Positions 34,668-47,399 of a stretch of DNA of 64,000 nucleotides are shown one piece after another. The stretch spans positions 126,533 through 190,532 of the forward strand of contig VXAY01007012.1 in NCBI GenBank assembly GCA_013399855.1, in the 5' to 3' direction. How positions within the stretch are numbered: position 1 is the first letter of the stretch; the number at the start of each line of letters is the position of its first letter. The notes under the pieces are model-generated. The model saw only the letters and a list, made by a program, of their open reading frames with translations. It made no database searches and was not told the origin of the DNA. The position numbers were made by a program, and so were the translations under genes. This stretch comes from Oxyruncus cristatus. Lineage: Eukaryota > Chordata > Aves > Passeriformes > Cotingidae.

Positions 34668-37539
34668 GTGTGGGCCAGAAAAGGTCATTGTGGCCATCTT
34701 GCAACAGACATTTACGAACCACATAAGAACAGATCTTCCCCAAACAGACTCTTGCTTTAGCTAGAGAGCAACATCAAAACACTGTGTCTGGTCCATCATG
34801 CCATAGAAAAGGTATCTCAATATTGAAATGGTTTTAATCTCTTGCAAGGTGATAATGAAAAAGCTTTTGAAATTGAGGTGCATAACACAGAATTAATGCT
34901 AGAATATCAGGTATTCTTAGACATCTCAATTAAGCACTATATCTGGGTTTTTAACAAGGAGAGCTTGGACACCTAGATCATTCTAAACTACCTAAATGAA
35001 GACGTCTTAAAATGCAAGCTGCAGCATACCCTTTCCATCACCTAAAACATCTGTTCCCAACCGAAATGGCTTGGGATGTCCTCCTTACCTCTTCATTCCT
35101 TCCACAGAAAAACATGGATCTCCTCTGGATTTTGTGTAATTTTTACTAGTCTTGTGTAGACATTTCAGATGCCCTATAACATATCAGCAACTAAACTGAA
35201 AACCCAAAATTACACTGGGATAAGATTAGCCATCATATTTCCAGTTAAATGTAAGCTCAGCTATGGAAAAACTTGTGGCAATAGACAGAAGCACGAAACT
35301 AGAAGAGTAAGAAACTAGATTTCTTTCTAGCCCATCACTTATTTCCTGCTGACGATTACTTGGATTCACTGTCCACCTCAGTTTACTCATGTAACAATTC
35401 TGACTCCAACTGGAGCAAAAAAGTGATGATAAAATGGATGTGGGATTTAGTTTTTGTGATATTCTTGTTGAGGAGGGTTTGCTGCCTCTGCTTGGCAAGT
35501 CACTAACGGCAAGATTCATCTTTGTTATTTTATAGCCGTTCATAAGTAGCCACGTCAGTCAGTCAGGTCACTGACTAAGTGCCTACAGCAAGAGGGCAGA
35601 ATCAGACTCTGGAAGTGCCCCTATCCGGAGGATCTCTAGAAGAGTCTGAATCAGCACAGGTGAGGTTGAATGACTGTTTAGACAATTGAAGGAAATAAAG
35701 TAATGATATGCCCTTTCCCCTTTCTCCATCTTTCGTTTGTTTGCTTGCCTCGCGATACATCAGGAGGTAAAGACACTTTTAAAGTGAGAGCTGAAGGGCA
35801 TTCTCATCATAGACAGTACACAACTTGGCCATGCTCGGGTCAGTCTGGCCTCTTTTATCCTGTTTCTAAGGGCACAGATGACAATAACTGTGAAAACGCT
35901 GAACTACTGCTAGAAACAGGGGAGTAACTTCTATCTGGCAGGGTATTTACCCAAAACACAGTAACTCTGTGGGTGTTTTGGCCTCTTGAAAGAAAAATGC
36001 CATTGAGATACCCGCAGAGCAGTACTCTCTTCCAGTGCTGATCAGTGCTAATTTGCTGCTAAGTCTCTTCAAACCATAAAACATTTTGCTCAGTGGAGTT
36101 ACAATGCATGCACAAACCCATGCTCTCATTTAGCTGTTTTTCAGGCCCCAAGAAGGTCAAAGCCCGAAAGAGGGAAAAAGCAATGACAAAAATATTATTC
36201 AAACTAAGAAATGGAAAGAAAATTGGGTTCAATTCCACGGTGAATTTAAAATCAGGAACAAATTTCTATTATTTTGTCAATTTTCACAGTGTAATTATTG
36301 ACAGACTGTAAAACTACATGGAGTTGCTTGGAGGATTTGGCGAATGAGAACCAGGTTCATTCTCATTGTTTGAGTCACTGGCATGTGGAAAACTGATGAA
36401 GAAATAATAATATCCAACTTCCAAGGAGAATAGCTGATGCCTCCAGATGACAGCAAAGAATCTGTTTACAAATAGGTGGATCAAGGTTGCCTAAACACAG
36501 GTGCCTGGACTCTATGAGTACCCTGGGGAAGTGAAGAGAGCTCCATGACATGATGAAGGATTTGGGGTAGACCTGTACCACCCCGCAGCTGCAGCAGCTG
36601 CTGATAGTGCAATACCTCCTCTCTATGTCCAAAATGCCTGTGCTTAGGCAAATGAATCCTACTCAGTGTGTCAAAACCAAAACCCAGCAATTATTTGGAA
36701 TTAAAACCTATTCTACACACGCAGCTGAGCATGAGCATTGTGCAACGGGTGAAGGCAAAGGGTTGCATTTAGTCATGTAGCTTTAGAGAGGGGTATTTGT
36801 ACTAATGTTTATATAGCTGCACTAGAAAATGCTGCCAACTGCATAGACAAGAAAAAAGACAGGGATATGTTTCAAACAAAAGGTCTGTTACATGTTTAAA
36901 TAAAGTTCTGTAGAACTTTTTCACTCCTCTTTGCCCACAAAGGTGCACAAGCACATTCTTTACATGCAGTAGGGTCTGAGCTGGATGGCTGTGGTCAGAC
37001 TGGCCCTTCACTGGTCTGGAGCATCAAATTCTTCACAGGTGTTTACAGACCTACACAAGAAAGAAGACCCTGGGTGTTTTGAAATCCTAATCCTAAATTT
37101 GACACTGCTCCTCCCGTGCTGTGGGAAACTCACATAAGCACCTCTTGCCGATTTGTAAGAGATGACTGTGCATTCTCTGTCAGGTTCTGGAAAGGATTAT
37201 GGATACAGTAACTCAAAAGCCCTTTGAAGTATAACAAAAATACGTTATAAAAAAGCTATGGCATATTGTTAAAGAAGGTAGTCATGGAACAGGTTGTAAG
37301 AAGAGCTACTGAGTCCTAAGGCACACCAATACTCTTTATAGAGCACATTATTTGAGCTGTGCAGCCCTGAGTGAGGCAAGCCCCCACACGTGATCTCTAC
37401 TTATGTGTGTACACAGAATTGGCTGCAGGAGGCTAAAATGTACAGAAACATCAGCCCACAGTGTCCAGCAGGAGCTAAAACACACTGTGTCAATGGAAAT
37501 TCATGGCACGTCTGTCCGGTTGACACGGCAGACAAGGAT
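34668..37539. other. Gene-free unique sequence
   Basis: No exon or repeat recognised. The 85-codon minus-strand frame at 36375-36632 has no family resemblance. Confidence 0.4.
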
Positions 37540-37633
37540 GGTTCTGGTGGAGGGTGTCCCTGCCTGTGGCAGGGGGTTGGAACTAGGTGGTCCTTAAGGT
37601 CCCTTCCATCCAAAACAATGCTACGTTTCTATG
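37540..37633 (+). mobile_element. CR1 LINE 3' end (about 95 bp)
   Basis: TTCTGGTGGAGGGTGTCCCT, GGCAGGGGGTTGGAACTAGG and GGTCCTTAAGGTCCCTTCCA are the terminal CR1 blocks, ending in an eroded octamer (CTACGTTTCTATGG). Confidence 0.9.
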
Positions 37634-38811
37634 GCTGCAATTCCAAAACATCAACAGGAGTCTTTGGTATCTAAATCTTTCTGAATGCAATTGAAGATGA
37701 AAAAATAGGAAGGTCAGCTGGGAACATGATGGATGGTTCCAGGATGAGAGGTAATTTTACCTGATTTCCAGACATTGTGGATGTTAGGAATATACACCAG
37801 AGAGAAGTATGGCTACGTTTGTTTGGGGAAAACAGTCACAGACTGCCTCAGATGAGGCTTATGGTAGAGACCAGTATAGAAAAAACACCTGTTTGGTACC
37901 TTCAGAGATGGCAGAAGCTATAAAAGTGACAAATGTTTGAGGTAAAGTGACAAAATTATGGCAAAATTGATATCCAAACCATAGTTCCCTAAAAGAGAGA
38001 AAAAAGTCTCCATCTTTAAACGGGTTCATGATGAAGTTTTGAAATGGCTTTCCTTTTGGTTTTAAATAAGAACTGTCTGGACTTTGTTTTCAGGCAGCTT
38101 GATTTCCTATGCTCTCTAAGAAAGGACTCAATACTAAACCTACCCTGAAGCTCATGGAATTGAAAGGATCACATATTAAATGTTAGTCATATATTAAATA
38201 TGAGATACACTGTAGGCTCTTACTGCCCACTTTGCCCTTGTCAGCATCTCCAGGCTGTGCTTAGGGATGAAGGTAGGAGCTGATTGACCAGATCTGTCAT
38301 GCAGTACCTGAGTCCCATGCTGCTGTGTTGGAGATGACGATGATTAATCCAATGAAAACCAAACCAGTTGGGACATGTCATGACCTTCCATGTGTTATTG
38401 TGACCTGATAAACTGAATGACCCTATAATTCCAGCTAAATCATGGAATATCATGCTTTGGATGAGAAGAGAGGAAAAGATTTCCAACAAGCCCTGGATTA
38501 TCCTATGGGGATGTGAGAGGTGCTCTGCTCTTCTCCTTCATTGGGGGAACCTTGAAGACAAATTTGAGTGTTATGAAGGATGGAGTCCAAGTCTGCTTGT
38601 GATCATCCATTTCTGCTCTGTTTTGAAATTCCACCCGGTTAAAAATCTATTAAATCTTAGCTCCTTCTTTAACATATTTTATTTAAAAACCTTTTACTCC
38701 CAAAAATGTTTCTTTGAACTCTGTTCTTCATAAAAGAGTAATTCATTATTACTGGGGATAACACTAACGTATAATCCCTTTGTGATCCTTCATACAGGGA
38801 CTGTGGGAATG
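37634..38811. other. Gene-free unique sequence
   Basis: Nothing recognised beyond a short repeat of CATATTAAAT (38171-38200). Confidence 0.4.
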
Positions 38812-38966
38812 ATAATTAAGTCACTTTGCAGCAAGCACACCTGTGAAGCAGGTAAACATTTATTAGCTCATTTAAAAAAATTAATTAAAAAAATGTTTGT
38901 TGTGTTCTGTGCTTTTCTTTTCCTTGAAGGCACAGAGAGATGAAGCAACCACGACCTATATTATGA
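38812..38966 (+). mobile_element. Possible MIR SINE remnant, split
   Basis: CACCTGTGAAGCAGGTAAAC and ATTAGCTCATTT, then (after an A/T-rich expansion) TTGAAGGCACAGAGAGATGA and AGCAACCA, occur in the order of the MIR core (CTGTGAGGTAGGTA...GAGGCACAGAGAGGTTAAG). The middle has been stretched or replaced. The right end runs into a candidate conserved segment. Confidence 0.45.
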
Positions 38967-39370
38967 AATTAGAATGCAATTATTGCTTTAAGTAAAACAA
39001 AGCCCAGCCTCACACAAAAGGTGTGGAAACCCAAATTGCTAAATGATCCGATCGTAGTCACACTTGGTAATCAGCTCCAGTATTTTTTTGGCAAGGTCCT
39101 GCTGTGAATTATGACGGGAAAATGAAAAGACATGTCTTGTCCCATGCCGTTGCCATGTAAATGTATGCATCATGGGGAGATATAAACACCGGAAAGATCT
39201 TGAGTTGCGCTGCCTGTGAGTAATTGCCATCTCTATAAGCAGGCTGTTTGGAGTTGTAAGAAATAGAAAATTATGTCTTTTGTTCGAGATTTGACAATGT
39301 GGAAGGGCCCTGCCAGACCTGTCTTGTTTAATCATGTTAGATTAGCAGCAAACCCAAGAGCTTCTCTTAA
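38967..39370. promoter_or_regulatory. Candidate conserved non-coding element
   Basis: The interval is balanced in composition and keeps CpGs (GATCCGATCGTAG, CACCGGAAAG, TTGTTCGAGA). It carries homeodomain and octamer-like motifs (GAGTAATTGCC, CATGTAAATGTATGCA, GTTTAATCATGTTAGATTAG). No frame looks like a protein. It resembles the vertebrate conserved elements that act as developmental enhancers, but I cannot measure conservation. Confidence 0.3.
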
Positions 39371-40420
39371 AGGGAACTTGGAGTTCCTGGAGGAGGAGGA
39401 GGTTGTAATTTAATGTGTGCTTTCTCCTAAACCATTGCACTGTTCTGCTCTTAGCGTGAAGAGCCTTGAAGGGGTTTCTGGATGCATCTTTTTGAGGAGA
39501 AATCAGTCTTCAAGTCATCGTGTTTCCAAGTCATCCCCATGTGCCTTTTCGTAAAGTCAGAATATCAGCCTTGTTACCAATATCTTCCGTGCCGGGGGTT
39601 GTACGTGCTCATATGGAAGAACATCCATAAGAAAATGCAAGTAAATATTGTTAAACCTGTGGGACACTTGAGCATGTGACACACAGAGAGACTAGTGCCT
39701 GTATGATCATTCAGCAGGTTTATGGCAGAGAGCCACCTCCAGCCTTCTGCATATCCCTCCCACACGTGTGCCAACAAACACCTGTGTGTCAGAACATCCA
39801 GGTGAAGGGGTTGGTCTAACATGTGCAATGAGAATAAAAACGGGAACAAAAAGATCCAATGTGGATCTGACAAGCACCGAGCAATTAAAATTTAATATAT
39901 ATATATATGTATTTCTACATACATAAATTTAAAAAGACACCCTGTTTTCTCTAAGGCATCTGCAGACAATTTTGTTCACTCACCTCCACCTGCACAGTCT
40001 GGTTTTCAGACCAGCCCAGATACTGGTCAAGATTATGGTTTTCAGGAATAATTGTGTGTGAGAGAGAAGGCACACTGCCTGAAGTTCACTCCAATTTTTC
40101 TCCCTGATCCCACGACTTTCATTATAGCCCTTGGCAAAAGACATAATCGTGGAGGATGGATGACAAGATTCAGGCATTGTTGGTACTATTCCCTATGTCT
40201 GCTTCCCATAGGAATGGGGAAAGAAAATAGAAAACTACTAAACTTGTTACCTCTTGTACCACCCATGTCTCTAGATTAAGAGGCATCTCACAGAAGAAAG
40301 TTTCTAAGGGATTTTTGAGTATCTAAGGAAGGATGCCTGACTTACCACATAGCCCAGGCCATACATATTCTAAAGTCTACTTTGAAGGTAAACATGTCTT
40401 CTAGGGGAAAAATATCCAGT
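39371..40420. other. Unique sequence with TA repeat
   Basis: No gene recognised; a (TA)8 run is at 39896-39909. Confidence 0.4.
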
Positions 40421-40550
40421 GTTTATTTTTAAGTGTAAAACAATAAGGAAAAAATATTTTTGAAAGCATGTTTACTGTTCCCGTTGTTAACTGTGTTCGT
40501 GGTTGAACCTTACTTCTTTTCCATCTGAATTTTTCTGTATCTTATTTTAA

Positions 40551-40556
40551 TTTATT
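40551..40556 (-). other. Candidate polyadenylation signal
   Basis: AATAAA on the minus strand (TTTATT on plus), about 118 nt downstream of the TGA that ends the open frame at 40674. A second copy is at 40422-40427. Confidence 0.3.
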
Positions 40557-40673
40557 GGGTGGTTTTGGACTCCTGGCAGAAGAAAAATGTCATCAAATAT
40601 ATCTTTGTCATGCAGGTGTATACAAGCTGAAATCACTTCTCAGCCTCCTCTATGATAAAAGCACATATTGAGG

Positions 40674-40979
40674 TCACTGCATCTTTCGTGCCAATGCAAG
40701 TCCACATTTCAATATTTCATCATTCCGCTGGCTGACCAAGATGTGAACAAAGGGCTCATGCCTGAAGGGAGAAATCATACCCATAAAGGATACACACCCA
40801 CGGATTAAAAACTTTGCAGCTCGTGATGCACCCTGGACACTCAAAAGCTGCACAGGAGCTTTGGCTCCTTTCTCCCCACTGTGTTCCCCATTAGCGCTCC
40901 CTGTTACACTACGTGCTCCATATTCTGTTGTGAACATTGCTCGCTTTCTTCTCATCAGAGCAACATCCAGCCCTAAGAT
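40674..40979 (-). CDS. Candidate terminal coding exon, unknown protein
   Basis: Minus-strand frame of 101 codons plus TGA, entered from an acceptor-like CATGTTTTATCCTCACAG. About a third of codons begin with G and codon choice is coding-like, unlike most frames in this window. The peptide has a basic start (VALMRRKRAM), a glycine/glutamate-rich middle (SANGEHSGEKGAK) and a helical, hydrophobic second half (RAAKFLIRGCVSFMGM; VHILVSQRNDEILKCG). I recognise no family. AATAAA signals follow within 250 nt. It may be the 3' exon of an unannotated gene or an alternative end of the gene at 53 kb; a chance frame is not excluded. Confidence 0.35.
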   Translation of the reverse strand: MLGLDVALMRRKRAMFTTEYGARSVTGSANGEHSGEKGAKAPVQLLSVQGASRAAKFLIRGCVSFMGMISPFRHEPFVHILVSQRNDEILKCGLALARKMQ

Positions 40980-41057
40980 CTGTGAGGATAAAACATGGAT
41001 TAATTTATATTTTTTCACAGTGATTAACTGCTTTGTAGTACACACTCCATCTGATAC

Positions 41058-41120
41058 CTGAAGGTCAGGACAAGGTGTGGGCAACCACTGTGCCATCTCT
41101 GGGTAGCAGCCATCAGAGAT
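41058..41120 (-). CDS. Candidate 63-nt mini-exon
   Basis: A strong acceptor on the minus strand (GCCTTTTGCCTTTTCCTTCCAG) opens a 21-codon frame (SDGCYPEMAQWLPTPCPDLQ). The frame ends at CAG before a GTATCA donor. The gap to the next candidate exon is only 78 nt, short for a bird intron, and its length is a multiple of three with no stop, so it could equally be retained. Both ends are phase 0. Confidence 0.25.
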
Positions 41121-41435
41121 CTGGAAGGAAAAGGCAAAAGGCACTTGGGGGAGTGATAGTTTCAGTGCTCCCACTTACAAATCCTCCATGTCATGGTGTT
41201 GCTGGTCTTCACTTTTTTGTTGCCTCTTTACTATCACATCTGCATTTGTTTTTTTAATTTGAGATTGAAATATAGCGGTTCAGGCAGAAATGATCCAAAT
41301 CTTCAAGCCCTGGCCCAAGTCTCTGTTGTGTTCTCCTTCCTAGAACACAGCTGATCTGTCAAAAGCTTTTAAGAAATTTTTTTAAGCAAAACAATTTATC
41401 TGCCTTGGGGGGGAGCTCTGCTGCATTACACAAAG
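41121..41435. other. Unique non-coding sequence
   Basis: Contains the pyrimidine tract used as the acceptor above; otherwise nothing recognised. Confidence 0.4.
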
Positions 41436-41852
41436 TGGAGGGTTGGAGCACCTCTGGTATAAAGACAGTCTGAGACAGTTGGGGCTGTTTGCCCTGGAGA
41501 ACAGAAGGCTCCAGGAAAACCTTAGAGCCCTTTTCAGTGCCTAAAAGGGACTGTGAGAGGGCAGGGGTGGGCCTTTTGTTAAGGGCATGGAGTGATAGGA
41601 CAGGGGGGTTTGGCTTTAAGCTGAAGGAGGGGAGAGTTAGGTCAGATATTAGAAATTCTTTACTGTGAGGGTGGTGAGACACTGAAGCCCACAGAAGCTT
41701 GGATGGCTCGTCCTTGGAAGCGTTTAAGGCCTGGTTGGACAGGGCTCTGGGCAATAGGGTCTAGTGGAAGGTGTGTTTGCCCATGACAGGGCGTCTGGAA
41801 TGAGATGACTTCAAAGGATCTTTTCCAAACCAAGTTATTCTACAATTCTATA
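41436..41852 (+). mobile_element. CR1 LINE 3' fragment (about 420 bp)
   Basis: Plus-strand CR1 with a long run of diagnostic blocks: GGTTGGAGCACCTCTGGTAT, CTGAGACAGTTGGGGCTGTT, CTGGAGAACAGAAGGCTCCA, TTACTGTGAGGGTGGTGAGA, AAGGCCTGGTTGGACAGGGC and GGGTCTAGTGGAAGGTGTGT, ending in ATTCTACAATTCTATAG. The upstream half covers the end of ORF2, which is interrupted. 5'-truncated and inactive. Confidence 0.95.
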
Positions 41853-44636
41853 GCCTACTTTTTTGATTTACAGAGCTTTGTAACAATCTGCTTCCATAAC
41901 TACTAGCATGCATGTGACTTTCCCATGAGTTCATTATTTAAAGCTTAAAATGTGGATTTTATAAAGCTGAAAGATTCTTGTATGGTTTTATGGACAATTT
42001 GCTTAATTATTTACCTAATACCTGTTATGCTGAGAGCCTAATCTTCTGTGGGATTTTTTTTTTCCCTAATGCAGCTGTCATATATAGTATAGGTGGATCT
42101 GCCAATGAAACCTGTTATTAATGTTGTCCAGCACTTCCTGTTATAAGTCTCCTTTTGTGCTGTTTGTAATTATCTGCAATTTTCAAATTTCAACTCAGTA
42201 GACCAGGAGGACTTACTAAGGGGTTATTAAGCTTTTACATGCTTTAGGTTGGTGGAGATTGTTTATTCTAATCCAGTACACTCGAATGAGCAAGAGTCAT
42301 TGCTATGGCTCAGCCTGAGCTGAAACAAGATGTGAGGGAGGTTGGTGGCTTTAGGAGGAGCTTGGAGGTTCCCTGTTACCTACAATGTCCTCAGTGAGAC
42401 CAGAAAGAGCAAGGAGCAGGTACCTTTGTGCACCATCACCCTCTAGGGTCCACTTGGTTGTTCAGTCTGGATCCCCACTGTTCAGATACTTGACTTGCCC
42501 GTAGACACCTGCACCCCCAAACCTAAAAATAGATGTCTCAGCCTCTGAACTGAATCCTACCCTCCCCAAAGTAGATGAGAAGGATCCTACCTCAACTCTC
42601 CAAACCACATAAATGTTGAAAAATCAACAGATTCCGAGGAAAAAAGAGAATATTTTGCTGGAGTATTTCCAGTAACATGTAGCGAGGAGAATCATGGAAA
42701 AGCCCAGGAGGAAACCAATCATTCTGTCACCAGAAGGTAATAAATAATGGTGGTGAGGACCACCCACTGAACAATGAAGGTAAACACAATTTTGAGTAGC
42801 TGTTCAGGGAGTGAGACCCAGTCAATCTGCAATCTGAATGAGGGGAAAAAGACTTTTTGAGTGTAATACATGTACAAACAAGGGTATTAAAACTGAGAGG
42901 AGTTTTATGTGAATACGTGTAAGGTGACCAAAGCTCCTCTGGTGCCACTCCAGGCAACCAGAAATGGTGCACACAGTAGGATGAGGATGACTAAGCAATG
43001 GTCAGCAGCATGCTGATGTGGGTTATACAAATTCGGAGAGATATTAGAATTTTTAGGTGGACTCACAGGTAATATTGGAATTTCTAAGTCCTGAGGCCTG
43101 AACTACCTCTACCTGCAGTGCAGTTATAGAGGGGTTTAAAAGATTCTCCAGAAAGAAGATTCACCATAACAGAATTAACCTTATGTGAAAGAGTGAGAGA
43201 GGGTTGTGTTTTTATGGTAGGTACAGTATTTGACCTATCTCCTGTTGATTTTAAGGACAAATTTTCCCTTGATTTCAATATTGTTCTAACTAATTATGTC
43301 TGTGTTAAACTATAGCTTTATTGATTGAGTGATTTAATGTCACTGTCTGTTAATTCAAATTACACTAATTTTTCTGAGAACAGTGTAAGGGAACACAAAT
43401 GCCTACCTGAAATCTTCAGTCATGCAGCTTTGGTTATTAAAGTGACTTTGCTCAAGTTTCTATTTTTAGGTTTCCCCAAAGAATAAATAATGTTTCCCCA
43501 TGCAAATTACGTGTGTTTAGCTTGAATGAGGAGTGAGTACAAAGTGAGACTGATACTGTTGAATTATTATAAGGATAATCAATCTGATTGTTTAATGTCT
43601 ATTGAATAGCTACATCATATGTCCTCCAGCACAAAAATTGAGCAAAAGCAGCTTAGATGTCACTCCTTGATCATTAGTGGTTTAATAGACCAGATTTAGT
43701 TGTTTTGTACAAATCTGAACATAGGCAAAAAGAAAAAATGAGAGATCATGGTCATTTCTTATTGTTGTATATACACTGGCCATCAAACATATCATGTCTG
43801 TGAGATCAATACGTGCACTAAGTTCCATGTGGGATTCAGCTACACTGTTCTTACAACAACTGGAAAAGCTTTGACCAAGATATGGAGGTCCCTTTGCCTG
43901 AGGCAGAGAAGAGGCATGGAACAGAAAATCTCTTTGTCTGAAGACTTCTAAGCTAATGAGAAAAGTTCACAAAAAGTGGAAGAAAACAGTCTGATATCCG
44001 GCAGGAAAAGTGAGATGCAGAGAAAACAAGAAGTACAAACTGGACCCAGTGCTCAGCTGCCGGTGCCCGTGGTTTGGCTGCCCAGAAGCTGCAATTTGCT
44101 GGAGGAGTGTTCATTAAACACTGTGGCTACTTTGGGATATTGCCTGTGTGTCCCTAAGGAGTGAAAGACAATCCATTTTAATGTTCATATGGTTTGGCTT
44201 CAATGCCTCCTTCTAAATCTCTATTGTTTTTTTTCTGCATTCTTTAGTTTCTGTTAATTCCTTTTCAGGTTTTCCAATTTTGTGATACTTTTGGCAAAAC
44301 ATTGTTATCCACTGTTATTCTTTCCTTTTTTTTTTTCCCTTTTTTTTTTTTGACTTGAGGTCTTAATTGTTGAGGTGACATCTTCAGCATAGTGAAAAGC
44401 TTTTACTGTTCTTGCATTTTTGGAAACATGTTTCCTCACTAAAATGTGGGCTTCAGGACATTGCCTTAAGTTTTTTAAATCCCTCTGAACATGTGGATGG
44501 AAAATCTTACATGTAAATAAATTTCATTTCCAAATGACATTAATTAAAAACCAAAATCTGGGGTTTGTGTGGGTGCTCAGTTTCATGGACCAGACTGTAT
44601 ATCTCAGTCTAAACTTTACCTGATTACACCAGTGCC
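41853..44636. other. Gene-free unique sequence
   Basis: No exon or recent repeat recognised. T-rich runs at 44323-44351. Confidence 0.4.
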
Positions 44637-44971
44637 AGGGTTTAACCCCAGCCAACAACTCCAAATGTTCCCCTCTTCCTTCTTCTTCCCCCAGAATTAT
44701 ATGCTGACCATGACTTCCTATGGTCTGGGATATCCCTTGGGTCAGTTGGGATCAGCTGTCCCAGCTGTGTCCTCTCCCAGCTCCTTGTGCACTCCCAGAC
44801 TACTTGCCCATGGGGTGGGGTGAGAAAAGACTGACTCTGTATAAGCTCTGCTCACCAATAAGGAAAACATAAGTGTAGTATTAACACTATTTCTAGCAAA
44901 AATCCAAAAAACAGCCCCATATCAGCTACTACTGTGAAGAAAATTAACTCTATTCCATCCAAACCAGTACA
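44637..44971 (+). mobile_element. Solo LTR of an avian endogenous retrovirus-like element
   Basis: The interval opens with GGGTTTAACCCCAGCCAACA and continues with TATATGCTGACCATGACTTC, GTCAGTTGGGATCAGCTGTC, CTCTCCCAGCTCCTTGTGCA, TGGGGTGGGGTGAGAAAAGA and AGCCCCATATCAGCTACTAC, closing with CCAAACCAGTACA. This succession recurs at many sites in bird genomes and I associate it with ERVL-like LTRs. No gag, pol or env sequence is adjacent, so it is a solo LTR. Flanks GTGCC (44632-44636) and GTGCA (44972-44976) look like a 5-bp target duplication with one change. Orientation and family are from memory and could be wrong. Confidence 0.65.
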
Positions 44972-47399
44972 GTGCAGCAAATATATTTTATTATGTCCAG
45001 AAAACTTGATTTGATCAATTTGTCATATCAGAGGGAACAACTCAAATGCGTTACCTCAAAATATCATTGAACTTCAAATCTGGTCTCAACCTCAAAATAA
45101 AATAATTCTTTAGGAGAAGGAAGAACATCTGGGTGGAATTTCTTTAGGCAGAACCTGCAAAAAAAAATGAAAACACAAGATAGGAAGAGATTAAGTCCCC
45201 AGAATTACCTTCTTTTTCAACTCCTAGATGTGTTTTATAGGGAAAAGAGACTTTATTTGGTGTGTTTGATGCACCTAAGGGATTCTGATGCCTGACTAGC
45301 GTGTGAGGCTTTATACTAGTGGACAAGTTTGGTTTCTGAACTGAGCTCAGCATGGGCCTCGACATGCACATGGGATCCTGATGCACTCTGTTAACACAGG
45401 TTGTGCAGGAGACACACACCTGTTTTTTAAAATTGGTGATTCACAAAAGGAAAAACGGCGTCAGCTGGAGCCATAAATCCATCATTCTGGTAGCCAGCAT
45501 TATCCCTCACTTCCTTGGCGTTGTGGCATAAGGATGAGAAGCAGAAAAATACTGCAAGACAACATTTATTTGTTATTATTGCTACTATCAGGTACTCCCT
45601 TTGTCAGGGGGCTGGTAGCTATAGGGTCCATGGAGCCTGTCCAGTTCCCCAACTCATGTCTTACATGGTATCCTCCCTGCCAGGCAGGTCACCAGTTACA
45701 TGACTTTGGCACCACTGGCACTAAACTCACAGAGGCTCCATGTGGTTGTTCATCTCTAAAATGGGAGCTGACACTCTGTGTCATTGCAATTTGCCATCCT
45801 GCCTGAAGGACGTGTGCAAGAAGTGGAGTGAGACTTTAGCATTTTGGGAGTTGTGGACCTCATGAGGAATGTAATGGCAAAAAGTATGAAACAAGAAGTA
45901 ATATGTGGTCCTGTTCAGTGTTCCTTCTACCAAGTTCTCATGTTGCCCTGCAAAGACACTTAGCTTTGAGCTCATTCATAACTGAGTGTTAAAACAGTCA
46001 GTCTTGATTTTGACCATGTCACAGACTCCAAGTTTGAACATACACAAGTCAAAGTCAGGATTGTGCCAACCTATCTTACTCCTTCAAGATTCAACATCTA
46101 CAACTGAGCTACTCACCCTGGAGTCTTTGATAGGATGGGAAGTAGGAGCTTCCTTGAGGCAGAATTCATCTTAATTCATTTTGTTCTTAGCCACCTCCCT
46201 GAAGCCTGAATCACTTGCCTGTTGCTGTCACCTACTTCTCTGTGGTGATTAAAGGGAACAGCTGGGATAAGCACCTCCACCTTCTCACTTCTGGTAATCC
46301 CAGCCATAACCTACTGGCGTCTCTCTTCTCATTTCTCACACGTACAATGGCACTTCTGTTGCCTCTCACTTTCCCACTCATATTTACTCAATTTTTTTAA
46401 AAAAAAATTATGTGTACATAGATTCTAGGCTGATTACCTTGTAAACAGACATTATGTTTTAGATGTGTGACTACGGTTAGTGTAAGATAATTTGCTATAT
46501 AAGCAGCAGAAATTACTCTCTAACCTCAACTACAGAGGTATTAACAATCACTATTATCGTTACCATTATTGCAAGTAAACTTAAGCTTAATTATGCACAG
46601 GGACATGTACGTTTTATGTTGGCCCTAAAGTCAAAGTGATGATAAACAATGGTCTTTATCAACACCATCAACACCCTTTCCAAGCACCTATGCTCTGCCG
46701 GAAATAAACATGGATTTTCAAGCTTTAGAGTTGCCATCTCTAACTCCAGCTTCTCTAACTCCAATATTTATTATTACTGTTATTTCTATTATCCTGAATT
46801 ACCATGCAGATAGAAAAGGGAGGAGGGATGAATTGTTTTTCTGAAATTCTGCCTCTTATGTCTAGGCAAGATATTGATGTGTAGTTCCAGACAGGAAATT
46901 TTGTGGAATTCAAAGGAAGGATGAAAGTCATTCTCTTCCCTGCTGGTATTTGAACTTGCATTTTCTGCGAGTTTGGATATTTCTAAAGACATTCAGAGCA
47001 CTAACACATTACTTGCAGCTGCCACTTAATTGATTAAAGACTTTGTTTAATTAAAAATTGTCACAAGAACAGAGCGATGGAAGGATGAATTAAAATTACA
47101 TTTCAGCCCACCTGAAATAATGAAGCTGAAAATATACATGCTGAATCACAGCACTAATTGGAGAAGCATTTTCAAAAGTACATCCAGAACCTTCCTGGAA
47201 AGATCCAAGAGAACTTAATTGCACATCTGTCAACATTGCCTATGGATCCATACCTGTGGGCTGCACATGCCTTTGGGTGTTTTGGGAGGGAGTGGGTTGA
47301 GAGGGCAGAGTTAAAAAGCTCGTGGAAAGGCCTGTCTTATTCATTTCACAAAAACAGACAGAGATGGCAACACGGTTGTACACAGCTGAGTGAAATGTC
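44972..47399. other. Gene-free unique sequence
   Basis: No exon recognised. A 91-codon minus-strand frame at 45144-45419 and a 90-codon plus-strand frame at 45534-45806 have no recognisable domain. Confidence 0.4.

Noticed and set aside
41359..41754. A 131-codon minus-strand gene
   Set aside because: It is the antisense of a CR1 fragment.
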